This document shows positions 18,153 through 26,898 of a stretch of DNA of 64,000 bases, in pieces (the first letter of the stretch is position 1; each line of letters starts with the position of its first letter). The stretch comes from Chitinophaga silvisoli (GTDB taxonomy: Bacteria; Bacteroidota; Bacteroidia; Chitinophagales; Chitinophagaceae): positions 105,317 through 169,316 of the forward strand of contig NZ_QTJV01000014.1 in the NCBI RefSeq assembly GCF_003412465.1, in the 5' to 3' direction. The translations under genes and the position numbers were made by a program. The notes under the pieces are model-generated. The model did not search any database. It was not told where the DNA came from and saw nothing but the letters and a program-made list of their open reading frames with translations.

Positions 18153-18217
18153 ACTCCTTTGTTTTCAATAGAGGTTACTGCACTCTCTACAACCTCTTCA
18201 TCAGAAATTGGAAAATA

Positions 18218-19669
18218 ATGTCAGAGTCCGTTGTTAATATTTTAAACCTGAACGTCAGGTTTAAAGACAAGATTGTATTAGATCATTTAAGCTGGAATAT
18301 AGTTCGTGGACAAAACTGGGTGCTGAACGGAATTAGTGGAAGTGGAAAGACAACCCTCGCCCAACTGATAGAAACACCGAAAGGAATCGACGGCACCATA
18401 ACGTACAACTTTGATAAAAACAGCCCACTTCCCCGGCAGGTACTCTATGTATCCAACTGGTACCACTTCCGGAATTTAGAAGGCGACGCTAACTTTTACT
18501 ACCAGCAGCGCTATAACCGTAAACAGGCAAGAGACACCCTTACCGTATCAGGCGACTTCCAGGTCTTTGGAAAAGAAAAGAACCTGGATATAGCCGATGC
18601 AGATAGGATCATCGACGCACTTGGGTACAGGGAATTGCTGGATTCCCAGCTGATAGAACTCTCCAGCGGGGAACACAAGAAACTGCAATTAATCAAGGCC
18701 CTCTGGCTCAAACCACAACTGCTGATCCTGGACCAGCCTTATGCAGGTCTGGATGTAGCCTCCAGGAAGAACTTAAATACCCTGCTGGAAGAACTGTCTT
18801 CCATCGGATCTCAATACATCCTGATCACCAACGACTCCAGCGTGCCCAATAATGTGCACATGTATGCCCAGATCATTGATGGTAAACTGGTAGCAGCTGA
18901 TACCAACAACCACCATCATGAGATCCTGCACGAACTGGAACCACTGCCTGAATTCCTTACGGAGAAACCCGTGTATCATGCAGACCAGGTCGTGAAGATG
19001 ATCGACATGAATATTCACTATGGTGAAAAACAGGTATTGAACCACATCAACTGGGAAGTAAAAGCCGGTGAAAAATGGTTGCTGCAGGGCCACAATGGTT
19101 CCGGTAAGTCGACCTTACTGAGCCTGGTCTGTGCAGACCATCCACAGTCTTATGTAGATGGCCTCTTCCTCTTTGGCAAACAACGCGGGAGTGGTGAAAG
19201 CATCTGGGACATCAAGGAAAAGATCGGGTTAATCAGCCCTGAACTGCACTGGTACTTCGACCCCGCTGCAACGGTATTTACCAGTATCGCTTCCGGTTTC
19301 TATGACTCTATCGGTCTGTTCAAACAGCTGCCTTATTCCCAGACGGTGAAGGTGAGAGAAATCATCGCCTTCCTGAACCTGAAAGATGTACAGCACGAAC
19401 TGCTCAACACCCTGCCATTGGGCAAACAACGCCTGGCATTGCTGGCGAGAGCCATCATCAAGAACCCGGAATTACTGATCCTGGATGAACCTTGCCAGGG
19501 ACTGGATAATGACCAGACACAATATTTCAATAAGTTTGTAGACAAACTTTGCGCAAACGGGACAACATTAATATATGTAGGCCATTACGAATCGGCTCTT
19601 CCTTCCTGCCTGGAAAAAAGAATTTTGCTGGATAAGGGACATGTGGTAAAAATAGAAACGATTCAATAG
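18218..19669 (+). CDS. ModF-like tandem ABC ATPase
   Basis: A 483-residue protein with two ABC ATPase domains and no membrane segment. I start it at ATG 18218 because the longer frame begins in the ilvC terminator. Domain 1 has Walker A at 38-46 (GISGSGKTT), signature LSSGEHKKL, and Walker B ILDQP, where Gln173 replaces the catalytic Glu. Domain 2 has Walker A GHNGSGKST, a poor signature (LPLGKQRLA) and an intact ILDEP (Asp423, Glu424). Order and motifs fit E. coli ModF (PhrA), a protein linked to molybdate transport whose role is unclear. No modABC genes are nearby; a FadR-type regulator follows after 5 nt. Confidence 0.88.
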   Translation: MSESVVNILNLNVRFKDKIVLDHLSWNIVRGQNWVLNGISGSGKTTLAQLIETPKGIDGTITYNFDKNSPLPRQVLYVSNWYHFRNLEGDANFYYQQRYNRKQARDTLTVSGDFQVFGKEKNLDIADADRIIDALGYRELLDSQLIELSSGEHKKLQLIKALWLKPQLLILDQPYAGLDVASRKNLNTLLEELSSIGSQYILITNDSSVPNNVHMYAQIIDGKLVAADTNNHHHEILHELEPLPEFLTEKPVYHADQVVKMIDMNIHYGEKQVLNHINWEVKAGEKWLLQGHNGSGKSTLLSLVCADHPQSYVDGLFLFGKQRGSGESIWDIKEKIGLISPELHWYFDPAATVFTSIASGFYDSIGLFKQLPYSQTVKVREIIAFLNLKDVQHELLNTLPLGKQRLALLARAIIKNPELLILDEPCQGLDNDQTQYFNKFVDKLCANGTTLIYVGHYESALPSCLEKRILLDKGHVVKIETIQ

Positions 19670-19674
19670 CTGAC

Positions 19675-20328
19675 ATGACTAAAATACACAGGAAAACACT
19701 TGCAGAAGAAGTTGCGGACCGCATCAATGACCTGATCGTCAACGGGACCTACCAGGTAGGCGAAAAGCTGCCGAATGAAACGGATATGATGACTTCTTTT
19801 GGAGTGGGCCGGTCCACCATCCGGGAAGCCATTAAACTGCTGGCCAATATCGGCATTCTCGACGTGCGCCATGGTGTAGGCTCATTTGTGAATGAGCTGG
19901 TGAGCTCCCGCGAACCCATCGATGTACGCCTGAGCAAGGCAGACACCAAGCACATAGACGAGGTCCGCGCCTGGCTGGAGATCAAGATGGCAGAAAAAGC
20001 GGCGATGAACCGCACAGAGGCAGATATCCGGAGCATGGCGGAGGTACTGCAACGGCGGGATCATTTTGGCAAAACCGGCCAGATAGAGCAGAGTATTGAT
20101 GAAGACCTGGCCTTCCATAGCTGTATGGCCCATGCCACCTGCAACCCCGTGCTGGAAGACCTGTACAAGGCAACCGCCAAACATGTAAAAAGATACCTGC
20201 TGGATACGATGAGAGACACCTCTATTATGACCGTTACCCAGCAGCTACACGTAGAATTATTAGACGCTATTACCCGCCAGGACTGTGAACAGGCCATTGC
20301 CTGTATAAAGGAAATACTGGAATATTGA
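19675..20328 (+). CDS. FadR-type (GntR family) transcriptional regulator
   Basis: A 217-residue regulator with an N-terminal winged helix (about 8-75: GEKLPNETDMMTSFGVGRSTIREAIK) and a C-terminal all-helical FCD domain (about 90-210) with the acidic and His metal-site residues in DEDLAFHSCMAHA. FCD regulators usually respond to organic acids or sugar acids. The gene starts 5 nt after the ModF-like gene and is probably cotranscribed; the targets are unknown. Confidence 0.92.
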   Translation: MTKIHRKTLAEEVADRINDLIVNGTYQVGEKLPNETDMMTSFGVGRSTIREAIKLLANIGILDVRHGVGSFVNELVSSREPIDVRLSKADTKHIDEVRAWLEIKMAEKAAMNRTEADIRSMAEVLQRRDHFGKTGQIEQSIDEDLAFHSCMAHATCNPVLEDLYKATAKHVKRYLLDTMRDTSIMTVTQQLHVELLDAITRQDCEQAIACIKEILEY

Positions 20329-20359
20329 ATATAACGTACATTTACGGCCAAAAATACCT

Positions 20360-21679
20360 ATGAAAAAGGCCATGTATTTATTGGGGCTGGCTATGATTCT
20401 GACTATTCCGACCTATGCACAACCCTTCACTCAATTATTCCGGCAGGCGATAGAGTCGGGTATGTTCTCAGGACAGGCCGCGATTCTGAAAGATGGCGCT
20501 GTATTCTACAGCAAGCAAAACGGCTTTTCTGAGAACAGCACCAAAAGACCACTCACTGCCAATACCCTTTACAACACAAGTTATCTTACCAAGCAATTTA
20601 CTGAAGAAATTATCCGCCAGCTGATCAATGAGGGCGACCTGGATGAATTGTCTTCTGTAGACCAGTTCGTGGATATTTTTCCGCCTAAAACGGGCAAAGC
20701 GATCACCGTGGCACAATTGCTGACCAAACGCTCTGGCCTGGGGGATTATGAGCATAGCCCGGACTACGCGAAGATCAGGAAAACGGATTTTAAGCTGCAC
20801 GACCTCCTGCAAATCATTTCCTGGCAACCCCTTTTATTTGATCCCGGTACCGGGGAGGCCTATTCCAATTCCGCCTATGTAGTGTTAGGTGCCGTGATTG
20901 AAAAGATCACCGGACAGTCTTTCGGAGATGCAGTACGTACCCGTATCGGCGTACCCCTGGGCATGACCTCCATCGCCTACACGAAGGCAGAAAAGCTGGC
21001 TGCCACCAACCGTGCTTATGGCCAGATCGTGAATCCTGATGGCACCCGGACCAATGTTGATGATATTGAAAACGGTCATCCTGACGAGGGTATTTATACC
21101 ACCCTGGATGATATGCTGAAATTCGTAGAAGCAAAACGGAAACAGCAGCTCCCCTCCCACTATAATTATCCCCTCAATATGGACATGACGGCAGGATTGC
21201 CTTCCTGGACATCCGCCATGGGATATACAGAAGATGGCTATAGCTATGTAATTCTCTGTAATATGGGTGAATCTGCAGAACGCCTGGCACCAAGGGTACT
21301 TTCTGTGATGAAAGACGGCACCTATAAACCTTTTACACCACCTACGCAGATGACGCTGTACAAATGGATCACCGCCAATGGTATGCCATATGTAGAGCAG
21401 CATGTACGTGAGTTGTGTGAGGCAGAAGGCAGGAAATTCGATGCAGGATTCCTGAATGCAAATGGCGACATCTTCATGCAGGCAAAGCAGACAGGCTTTG
21501 GAATTGCATTGTTTAAACTGAATATAAAGCTCTTCCCCTCCTCGGCCGCTGCCTATGAATCATTAGGCAATGCGTATATGCAAATGGGTGATAAGACCAA
21601 TGCGGAGATTAATTACAAAAAGGTAATGGAATTAGATCCGAAGAATGGCCGTGTGAAGGACATCCTGAGTGCTAAATAA
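20360..21679 (+). CDS. Exported beta-lactamase-fold protein, probably a pseudoenzyme
   Basis: A 439-residue protein with a signal peptide (about 1-20) and a serine-hydrolase (PF00144, class C beta-lactamase-like) domain, then a C-terminal TPR unit (about 365-435). The motif that is normally GS-x-T-K reads S74-Y75-L76-T77-K78, so Tyr stands where the nucleophilic Ser should be (Lys minus 3). The second motif YSNSAY is intact, but the third, HGG, is not found (GYTEDGYSY lies in its place). Compare the intact homologue at 56197-57288. It is likely inactive as a hydrolase and may bind peptide or act as a scaffold. A shifted use of Ser74 cannot be excluded. Confidence 0.85.
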   Translation: MKKAMYLLGLAMILTIPTYAQPFTQLFRQAIESGMFSGQAAILKDGAVFYSKQNGFSENSTKRPLTANTLYNTSYLTKQFTEEIIRQLINEGDLDELSSVDQFVDIFPPKTGKAITVAQLLTKRSGLGDYEHSPDYAKIRKTDFKLHDLLQIISWQPLLFDPGTGEAYSNSAYVVLGAVIEKITGQSFGDAVRTRIGVPLGMTSIAYTKAEKLAATNRAYGQIVNPDGTRTNVDDIENGHPDEGIYTTLDDMLKFVEAKRKQQLPSHYNYPLNMDMTAGLPSWTSAMGYTEDGYSYVILCNMGESAERLAPRVLSVMKDGTYKPFTPPTQMTLYKWITANGMPYVEQHVRELCEAEGRKFDAGFLNANGDIFMQAKQTGFGIALFKLNIKLFPSSAAAYESLGNAYMQMGDKTNAEINYKKVMELDPKNGRVKDILSAK

Positions 21680-21706
21680 TAGGTACAACCTTCATAGGGG
21701 TTCAGC

Positions 21707-21817
21707 ATGAGATTGTAGCAAAAGTAACCTGATGGCATTTAATTTTCAATAAATGAAAATGCGCGCTACCAGTGACCTGGGTTAAATCCCGGAATTTTCC
21801 TTTTGCCACAATCTCAT
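21707..21817. repeat. Imperfect palindromic repeat at a convergent gene junction (copy 1)
   Basis: Arms 21707-21724 and 21800-21817 are inverted repeats of 18 bp with one mismatch. The right part resembles the right part of the element at 41013-41080, including GGG..., CCCGGAA, CTTTTG and CAA-CTC blocks. It lies between the ends of two convergent genes and may act as a bidirectional terminator, but it appears to be a dispersed repeat family. Confidence 0.6.
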
Positions 21818-21821
21818 TGTT

Positions 21822-23318
21822 TTAGTTAAACCTTATGACCTGTGCCAGCGATAAGTTAATCGCATTTACCAGCATAGCATATTGGTAAGAGGAAGCCCTT
21901 GGCGCATCATAACTCTTGAGTTCATGTGCCTTGTTCAGGATCAGGTACCTGGGGATATAATTTATTTGCAGGAAATTGGCCAGTGGAGAATGGTTCCCTT
22001 TCAGCATCAGGTACTGGTTTTCTGTGGTACTATCTGCCACCGCAGCGTCTTTCCATTTTTGCAGGTCCGCCTCTTTGTCAATAGACACATACAGGTAGCG
22101 GACCTGCTTACCACGCAGGAATTCCTTTGCCTGTTTGGAATCATGAATATCCTCGCGGCAGGCAGTGCACCAGCTGGCCCAGAAATCAACGTAAACAGGC
22201 TCCTGCGCATAGCTCTCCAACAATTTTTGCAAGGTGATCTTTTCATTGGTGGCATAGCTGAGCAGGTAAGTCTGCTGCAGTACGCTATCCGGCAATGGCT
22301 TATCCAGCATGGTATAATCATTCATGACCCGCCGTACAAACTTCAGGCAGGTAGTATCTTTGATGCGGGCGATGGTGGCAGCAATCTTTTTATTTAAATC
22401 CTCCTTTTTGAATTCCCCGGCATTGTCTACTGCGGCATTGACCAGGCTGGCCAGCAGGTATTGCTGTTTATTCCCTTTGTAATGGCTGTTAATATATTTT
22501 TCTGCCTCCGTATACCTGGCGCCGGTAGTAGAGTCTCCGCATAAAAAGTGCTTATTCATGACCTCCCTTGGCAATTCCCACCTGAACATAGAAGTGTTGC
22601 CATAAGTCAGGGTATCGGCCCTGCTAAAATAGCCGGCGGGAATGTTTTCCTTTGGGATCTTCCTCTTATAAACCGGGAAGTACAGGTCGGCGGTATAGCT
22701 GTAATTGATTTCATTCCGGAAGTAATTAAAGATAGCGGGGTCCATAGGGTGCTGCCGGGAATAGTCCCGCAGAAAGGCCGTCTTATTTTCGTACCAGGCA
22801 TCCATGTTTCGCTTCAGGGTGTCAAGACTAAAGTTCCGGCCACCGCTGGGGTAAAAGAACCCTAGCTGGTGCAGGAGGTTCATTTTGGACTGGTGTTCAT
22901 AGTTGTAATAGGCGGCATTATTCCCGGAAAAGGCGATGGTGAGGCGGTTATTGACCCTGTTTATTTCAAACCGGATGCTATCGCCGGGTTGTACCAGGAT
23001 GTCCGCATCTACCATAATGCCCTGCAGGGAGAGCAGGGTCAGGGAGTCTACGCAGAACCGCAATTCGAAACTGTGGTCCGGGTTTTGGTTGGCCCGGACG
23101 AGGACCGTTTTGTCAAAGCCTTTGGAAAGGATGGGGAAGTTAATGACTTCCACCCATTTTAGCGTGCTATCGTGGGTTATGCCGGTGATAACAACATTTG
23201 TGGGTGGGTGGGTCTGGTTTGCATCCTTTAACACAACAGCAGGCTTGCCGGGCGTTCGGGCAATGCCAGTAGCATGGAATAACAGGCTGGCTGCCAATAA
23301 GTAAATAGATCTGAGCAT
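21822..23318 (-). CDS. Exported thioredoxin-fold (TlpA-like) protein
   Basis: A 498-residue protein. I start it at ATG 23318, which gives a signal peptide (MLRSIYLLAASLLFHATG). The first 370 residues are an uncharacterised N-terminal part of the type common in Bacteroidota TlpA-like proteins. The C-terminal thioredoxin fold (about 370-490) carries the active site WASWCTAC with a CxxC and then cis-Pro in YIPRYLILN. It probably acts in the periplasm as a disulfide reductase or in a resistance or transport-linked role; the partner is unknown. Confidence 0.85.
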   Translation of the reverse strand: MLRSIYLLAASLLFHATGIARTPGKPAVVLKDANQTHPPTNVVITGITHDSTLKWVEVINFPILSKGFDKTVLVRANQNPDHSFELRFCVDSLTLLSLQGIMVDADILVQPGDSIRFEINRVNNRLTIAFSGNNAAYYNYEHQSKMNLLHQLGFFYPSGGRNFSLDTLKRNMDAWYENKTAFLRDYSRQHPMDPAIFNYFRNEINYSYTADLYFPVYKRKIPKENIPAGYFSRADTLTYGNTSMFRWELPREVMNKHFLCGDSTTGARYTEAEKYINSHYKGNKQQYLLASLVNAAVDNAGEFKKEDLNKKIAATIARIKDTTCLKFVRRVMNDYTMLDKPLPDSVLQQTYLLSYATNEKITLQKLLESYAQEPVYVDFWASWCTACREDIHDSKQAKEFLRGKQVRYLYVSIDKEADLQKWKDAAVADSTTENQYLMLKGNHSPLANFLQINYIPRYLILNKAHELKSYDAPRASSYQYAMLVNAINLSLAQVIRFN

Positions 23319-23651
23319 GTGGAATGGGTTAAATATTAAAGTTATTCTGTCAGGCAAGATACAAGGAAAAAGATTGCTTTTAATAGTTTGATTTCTTCCG
23401 GGATTGTAGGGCCCCGGCCTGCTTCCAATGGTGGAAAATAGGCGTATCCCGGTACTGACCCGGTGCTAAGCCGCGGATAACCCGCCTCTTTTAGAATGCG
23501 GGTCATTGGCGGGTTATATGCGGGTTATCTGCGGGTTATCTGCGGAATATCTCCCTTAGAAAGCACACTGTCTTAGTACAGAAAAACCTTACAGTTGACG
23601 TATTGTATGCAGAATTAGCTTTACAGGTTGGAGCCTGGTTCAGCGAGCGCT
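23319..23651. other. Intergenic region with short tandem repeats
   Basis: About 330 bp with no gene. It carries the 11-bp direct repeats listed separately and, at 23477-23486, an opposite-strand copy of the same core. An IS3 remnant follows. Confidence 0.5.
23509..23552. repeat. Four tandem 11-bp repeats
   Basis: Units at 23509-23519, 23520-23530, 23531-23541 and 23542-23552, consensus GCGGGTTATCT; the last unit has two changes. An inverted copy of the core (ATAACCCGCC) is at 23477-23486. Confidence 0.8.
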
Positions 23652-23865
23652 TTACAGGTATAAATTACTCATTACCTTGTTTCTTTTCTTCCATTTTGAG
23701 GACAAAGCGCCCTTTTTGGTATGTGCCTCATTGGGTGTCAGGTAGTTACAACTCATGTGCGGTCTGACACGGTTATAATAATCAATGGCCTTGCTAACCG
23801 CATTAAGCGCCGCTCCGTAGGTCTTAAAGATCCTTTTCAGCCGAAATTCATGTTTTAGAATACAT
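23652..23865 (-). pseudogene. C-terminal remnant of an IS3-family transposase (OrfB)
   Basis: About 70 residues match the end of the integrase core of IS3/IS150-type transposases: ILKHEFRLKRIF, then IDYYNRVRPHMSCNYLTPNEAH. Similarity stops near 23865, where the reading continues into unrelated sequence, so the first part of orfB, orfA and the terminal repeats on that side are absent. No complete element is present. Confidence 0.8.
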
Positions 23866-24005
23866 GTGGAGCATGGGATTAAGGTACTTTCCGGCATCCA
23901 TTTATACCCGGGAACAGGCTCCCCTACCTATCGGTCGTTTCGATGGATTGGATAGAAAAATATCGTTTTGCCGATCCACAGAACTTCAGACCTTTGCAGT
24001 GATTT

Positions 24006-25181
24006 ATGGAACAGCTTATCGAAAATTCAAAACCTCCCTATATCGTCCTGTTCCTGACAGGGCTTTCACAGATTCTCTTATGGGGAGGCTCTTATTTCCT
24101 GTTATCGGTATTATCAGCACCCATTATCCAGGAAACCGGCTGGTCTTACCAGCAGGTCTATGCTTGTCTTTCACTGGCCCTGCTTATATCGGGACTGTTG
24201 CTTCCCGCCATCGGAAAACTGATTCAGCAATCTACCCACAATCATATCCTGCATTATACGGGTATTGTGATGGGCATCGGCCTTATTATCATTGGATTTG
24301 CCAGTACCTACGCTTTATTTGTACTGGGTTGGGTGGTGATCGGTATTGGTATGGGCATGGGACTTTACGATGCGCTCTTTGCCTCACTGGGTAAGTTGTA
24401 TGGCAGCAAAGCAAAGAAGGTGATCGTTTGGGTAACACTGATCGCCAGCCTGGCCCCCTCTGTTTCCTGGCCCTTCACGTCCTTTTTACTTCATCAACTG
24501 GGCTGGCGGCATACCTGTTTTACGATGGCCGGAATCCTGATGCTCGGCATCTATCCGATTCATAAATATATCTTTCAGCCGGTAGCGCCGAAGGTGCAGC
24601 TCAGCCAGGGTGGAGGCATCTCGTTCCGTACAAAGATCTTCTATTTACTCCTGGCGAACTTCACGATTGGTGCTATCATTACTACCGGCGTTGTAGTACA
24701 CCTGATAGACATATTGAGTGCAAAGCAAATAGAGATGTCTACCATCTTGATGGTCGTGGCCTTCCTGGGCCCCAGTCAATCTGCCGCCCGTACGCTGGAA
24801 CTCCTGATCGCCAACAGGAGCGCCGTGGAAATGGCGTTTATTTCCACCTTCGCCATGCTGCTGGGTATCGGCCTCCTCTTCTTCCATCCCAGCCTGGCAA
24901 CTATAGGAATAATTATCTTTGGGGTAGGAAACGGTATGCGGTCTGTGCTAAGGGGTACTTTACCATTAGCCATTTACGGGCCTGAACATTACCCGCTGGT
25001 CATAGGCCGGCTGGCACGCATGCCACTCATCGCGCAGGCAGCGGCACCTTTTATCGGAGGATTCATGATCCAGCAATTCGGCACTACCATTTACCTGGGC
25101 TCACTATGCGCACTCTTATTAGTCAATCTCCTATTAATCTGGAATATTAAATCATATGAACTACAACTTCAGAAAAGCTAG
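24006..25181 (+). CDS. MFS transporter
   Basis: A 391-residue membrane protein with about 12 hydrophobic segments and the size and layout of the major facilitator superfamily (GIGMGMGLYDALFASLGKLYG in the central part of the first half). The substrate cannot be told. The gene overlaps the following GNAT gene by 26 nt, so the two are cotranscribed. The remnant of an IS3 transposase lies just upstream. Confidence 0.88.
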   Translation: MEQLIENSKPPYIVLFLTGLSQILLWGGSYFLLSVLSAPIIQETGWSYQQVYACLSLALLISGLLLPAIGKLIQQSTHNHILHYTGIVMGIGLIIIGFASTYALFVLGWVVIGIGMGMGLYDALFASLGKLYGSKAKKVIVWVTLIASLAPSVSWPFTSFLLHQLGWRHTCFTMAGILMLGIYPIHKYIFQPVAPKVQLSQGGGISFRTKIFYLLLANFTIGAIITTGVVVHLIDILSAKQIEMSTILMVVAFLGPSQSAARTLELLIANRSAVEMAFISTFAMLLGIGLLFFHPSLATIGIIIFGVGNGMRSVLRGTLPLAIYGPEHYPLVIGRLARMPLIAQAAAPFIGGFMIQQFGTTIYLGSLCALLLVNLLLIWNIKSYELQLQKS

Positions 25182-25674
25182 CCTGGAAGAACAAGGGGCC
25201 ATCTGGGACATCCTGGCACAGGCCATTCAAAGAAGGAAAGAAGATGGCAGTAAACAATGGCAGGACGGCTACCCCAACCCGGCTGTGGTAAAAGAAGACA
25301 TCGAAAAGGGACATGGGTATGTGCTCACTGAAGGCAATGAAATCCTGGGCTATGTGGCCCTCCTCATCAATGACGAGCCTGCGTATGCAGCCATAGAAGG
25401 AAAGTGGCTCACCGAGGGAGACTTTGTAGTATACCACAGGGTAGCGATCTCTGAAAATCACCTGGGCAAAGGGCTCTCGAAGATCATGCTCAACTTCATC
25501 GATGCATGGGCATTAGAACATGGCATAAATAGTGTAAGGGCAGATACGAACTTTGACAATCCGAAAATGATGGGCGCTTTCGAGAGAAGCGGGTATGTAT
25601 ACTGCGGCGAAGTCTATTTCCGGGGTTCCGCCAGGAGAGCATATGAGAAAGTACTTACTCATCCTCATGCTTAA
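25156..25674 (+). CDS. GNAT family N-acetyltransferase
   Basis: A 172-residue acyl-CoA-dependent acetyltransferase. Residues about 5-165 form the GNAT fold; the acetyl-CoA loop is VAISENHLGKGLSKIML (about 95-111), and RSGYVYCGEVYFRG ends the domain. The substrate is unknown. It overlaps the MFS gene upstream and converges on the LysR gene with a 20-bp overlap of 3' ends. Confidence 0.9.
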   Translation: MNYNFRKASLEEQGAIWDILAQAIQRRKEDGSKQWQDGYPNPAVVKEDIEKGHGYVLTEGNEILGYVALLINDEPAYAAIEGKWLTEGDFVVYHRVAISENHLGKGLSKIMLNFIDAWALEHGINSVRADTNFDNPKMMGAFERSGYVYCGEVYFRGSARRAYEKVLTHPHA

Positions 25675-26536
25675 GTTCCAGCAGGATCTTTTTGAATTCT
25701 TTTATCGCCTTTGTTTCATAAGCCTCTTTCAGTGAGATAATGTTTGTATTGCGCACCAGTGTTTTTTCATCAATGGGGATGGTCACCAGGTCCTTGTCAA
25801 TCACACTCGTTTGTACAACTATGCTATACCACTTGCCGGTTTTCACCAGGTCCAATACAGTCGGTATATCATTGACCTCAATGGAGAATTTCGGATCCAA
25901 TCCATACCTCGTAAAAGTCTTACTGATAATATGACTGCTGCTGTATCCCCTTGTCGCAATGACGAGGGGCAGCTGGCAGATCTCCTGCAGTGAAAGGATT
26001 TTCTTCTTCGCAATCTTTGATTCTTTGTTGGCTACAACTACCATGGGGCTGCTGAACAGTTCCTGGTAATTAAAATGCGGTACATCTACCCCTTCATGAA
26101 ATGCCAGGCTGAAATCCAGTTCGAACTGATCCAGGCGGTCGAACAGGCCAAGTGAAGAATCGTAGACCACCTTCATATTGATCTGGGGAAATTTGGCGGC
26201 AAACTGGATCAGCGCTTTTGTAAAAAAGTTCTTCAGGCTATAGGCCACTCCCACCGTGACGGTACCGATGTGCAGGTTATTCAGGTCCCTGATCATCTGC
26301 AGACCATCTTCTGCCTTCTTCACTGCCTGCTTGGCATAATCAGTAAATAAGGTACCAGCTTCGGTCAGCGTAATTTGTCGGCCAATACGGTTAAAGAGCG
26401 GCGTATTCACTTCCGTTTCCAGTTGTTTGATTTGCTGGGAGAGCGTACTCTGGCTAATGTGCAGCTGTTGGGCTGCTTCAGTAAAGCTCAGGAGCTCCTG
26501 TGCTTTCAGAAAGTATTTAAGCTGTCTATGCTCCAT
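25655..26536 (-). CDS. LysR-family transcriptional regulator
   Basis: A 293-residue regulator with an N-terminal winged helix (about 1-60: LSFTEAAQQLHISQSTLSQQIKQLE, cut to the core here) and a periplasmic-binding-protein-like effector domain (about 88-285). It is divergent from the truncated DHFR-like gene at 26686, so the usual LysR target position is occupied by a broken gene. Confidence 0.93.
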   Translation of the reverse strand: MEHRQLKYFLKAQELLSFTEAAQQLHISQSTLSQQIKQLETEVNTPLFNRIGRQITLTEAGTLFTDYAKQAVKKAEDGLQMIRDLNNLHIGTVTVGVAYSLKNFFTKALIQFAAKFPQINMKVVYDSSLGLFDRLDQFELDFSLAFHEGVDVPHFNYQELFSSPMVVVANKESKIAKKKILSLQEICQLPLVIATRGYSSSHIISKTFTRYGLDPKFSIEVNDIPTVLDLVKTGKWYSIVVQTSVIDKDLVTIPIDEKTLVRNTNIISLKEAYETKAIKEFKKILLELKHEDE

Positions 26537-26629
26537 ATTCGCTGTAGAAATTATGCGAAGCTACGTATTAGTCAGATCATAGCCCTGCTAAAGCTAAGAT
26601 AGCCGTTCGGGCTACTGCTTATAATGATT

Positions 26630-26640
26630 ACTATCATAGT
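26630..26640. promoter_or_regulatory. Possible LysR operator
   Basis: ACTATCATAGT is an odd perfect palindrome in the divergent region between LysR and the DHFR-like remnant, inside a broader ATTAC...GTAAT arrangement. Position and symmetry suit an autoregulatory LysR site, but the match to T-N11-A is loose. Confidence 0.3.
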
Positions 26641-26685
26641 TACAGGTAATTTTAGTAATATGCATTGATGGATCAAATTTAACCC

Positions 26686-26868
26686 ATGGAAAGAAAGGTA
26701 ATATTGTACATCGCCACCGGTGTAGATGGGTACAATGCCCAGCCTGAGGACGACCTGAGTGTTCTGTCCATTGTAGAAAAAGAAGGAGAAGATTATGGCT
26801 ATGATGAATTGATTCAAACGATCGACACGGTGATTATGGGCAGGAAGACGGATGATGCAAAATTGTAA
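26686..26868 (+). pseudogene. Truncated dihydrofolate reductase-family (RibD C-terminal) gene
   Basis: Sixty residues match the N-terminus of the DHFR/RibD-like family (RKVILYIATGVDGYNAQPE at the start, EDYGYDELIQTIDTVIMGRKT later), in which proteins are normally about 175-190 residues. Similarity stops after GRKT, and a TAA follows four codons on. The rest of the gene is not found in the 30 bp before the next gene, so this is a deletion remnant. Confidence 0.75.
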
Positions 26869-26898
26869 GGATTGCGGTACCTTGTTAAAAAATATTGA

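Noticed and set aside
18116..18217. N-terminal extension of the ModF-like protein.
   Set aside because: The extension would be translated from inside the ilvC terminator hairpin; ATG 18218 begins at the family's usual N-terminus.
23509..23552. CRISPR array suspected from the short direct repeats.
   Set aside because: The units are contiguous 11-bp repeats with no spacers and there are no cas genes.
23864..24394. Plus-strand frame overlapping the start of the MFS transporter.
   Set aside because: It is a different frame of the transporter gene without transport-like hydrophobic pattern.
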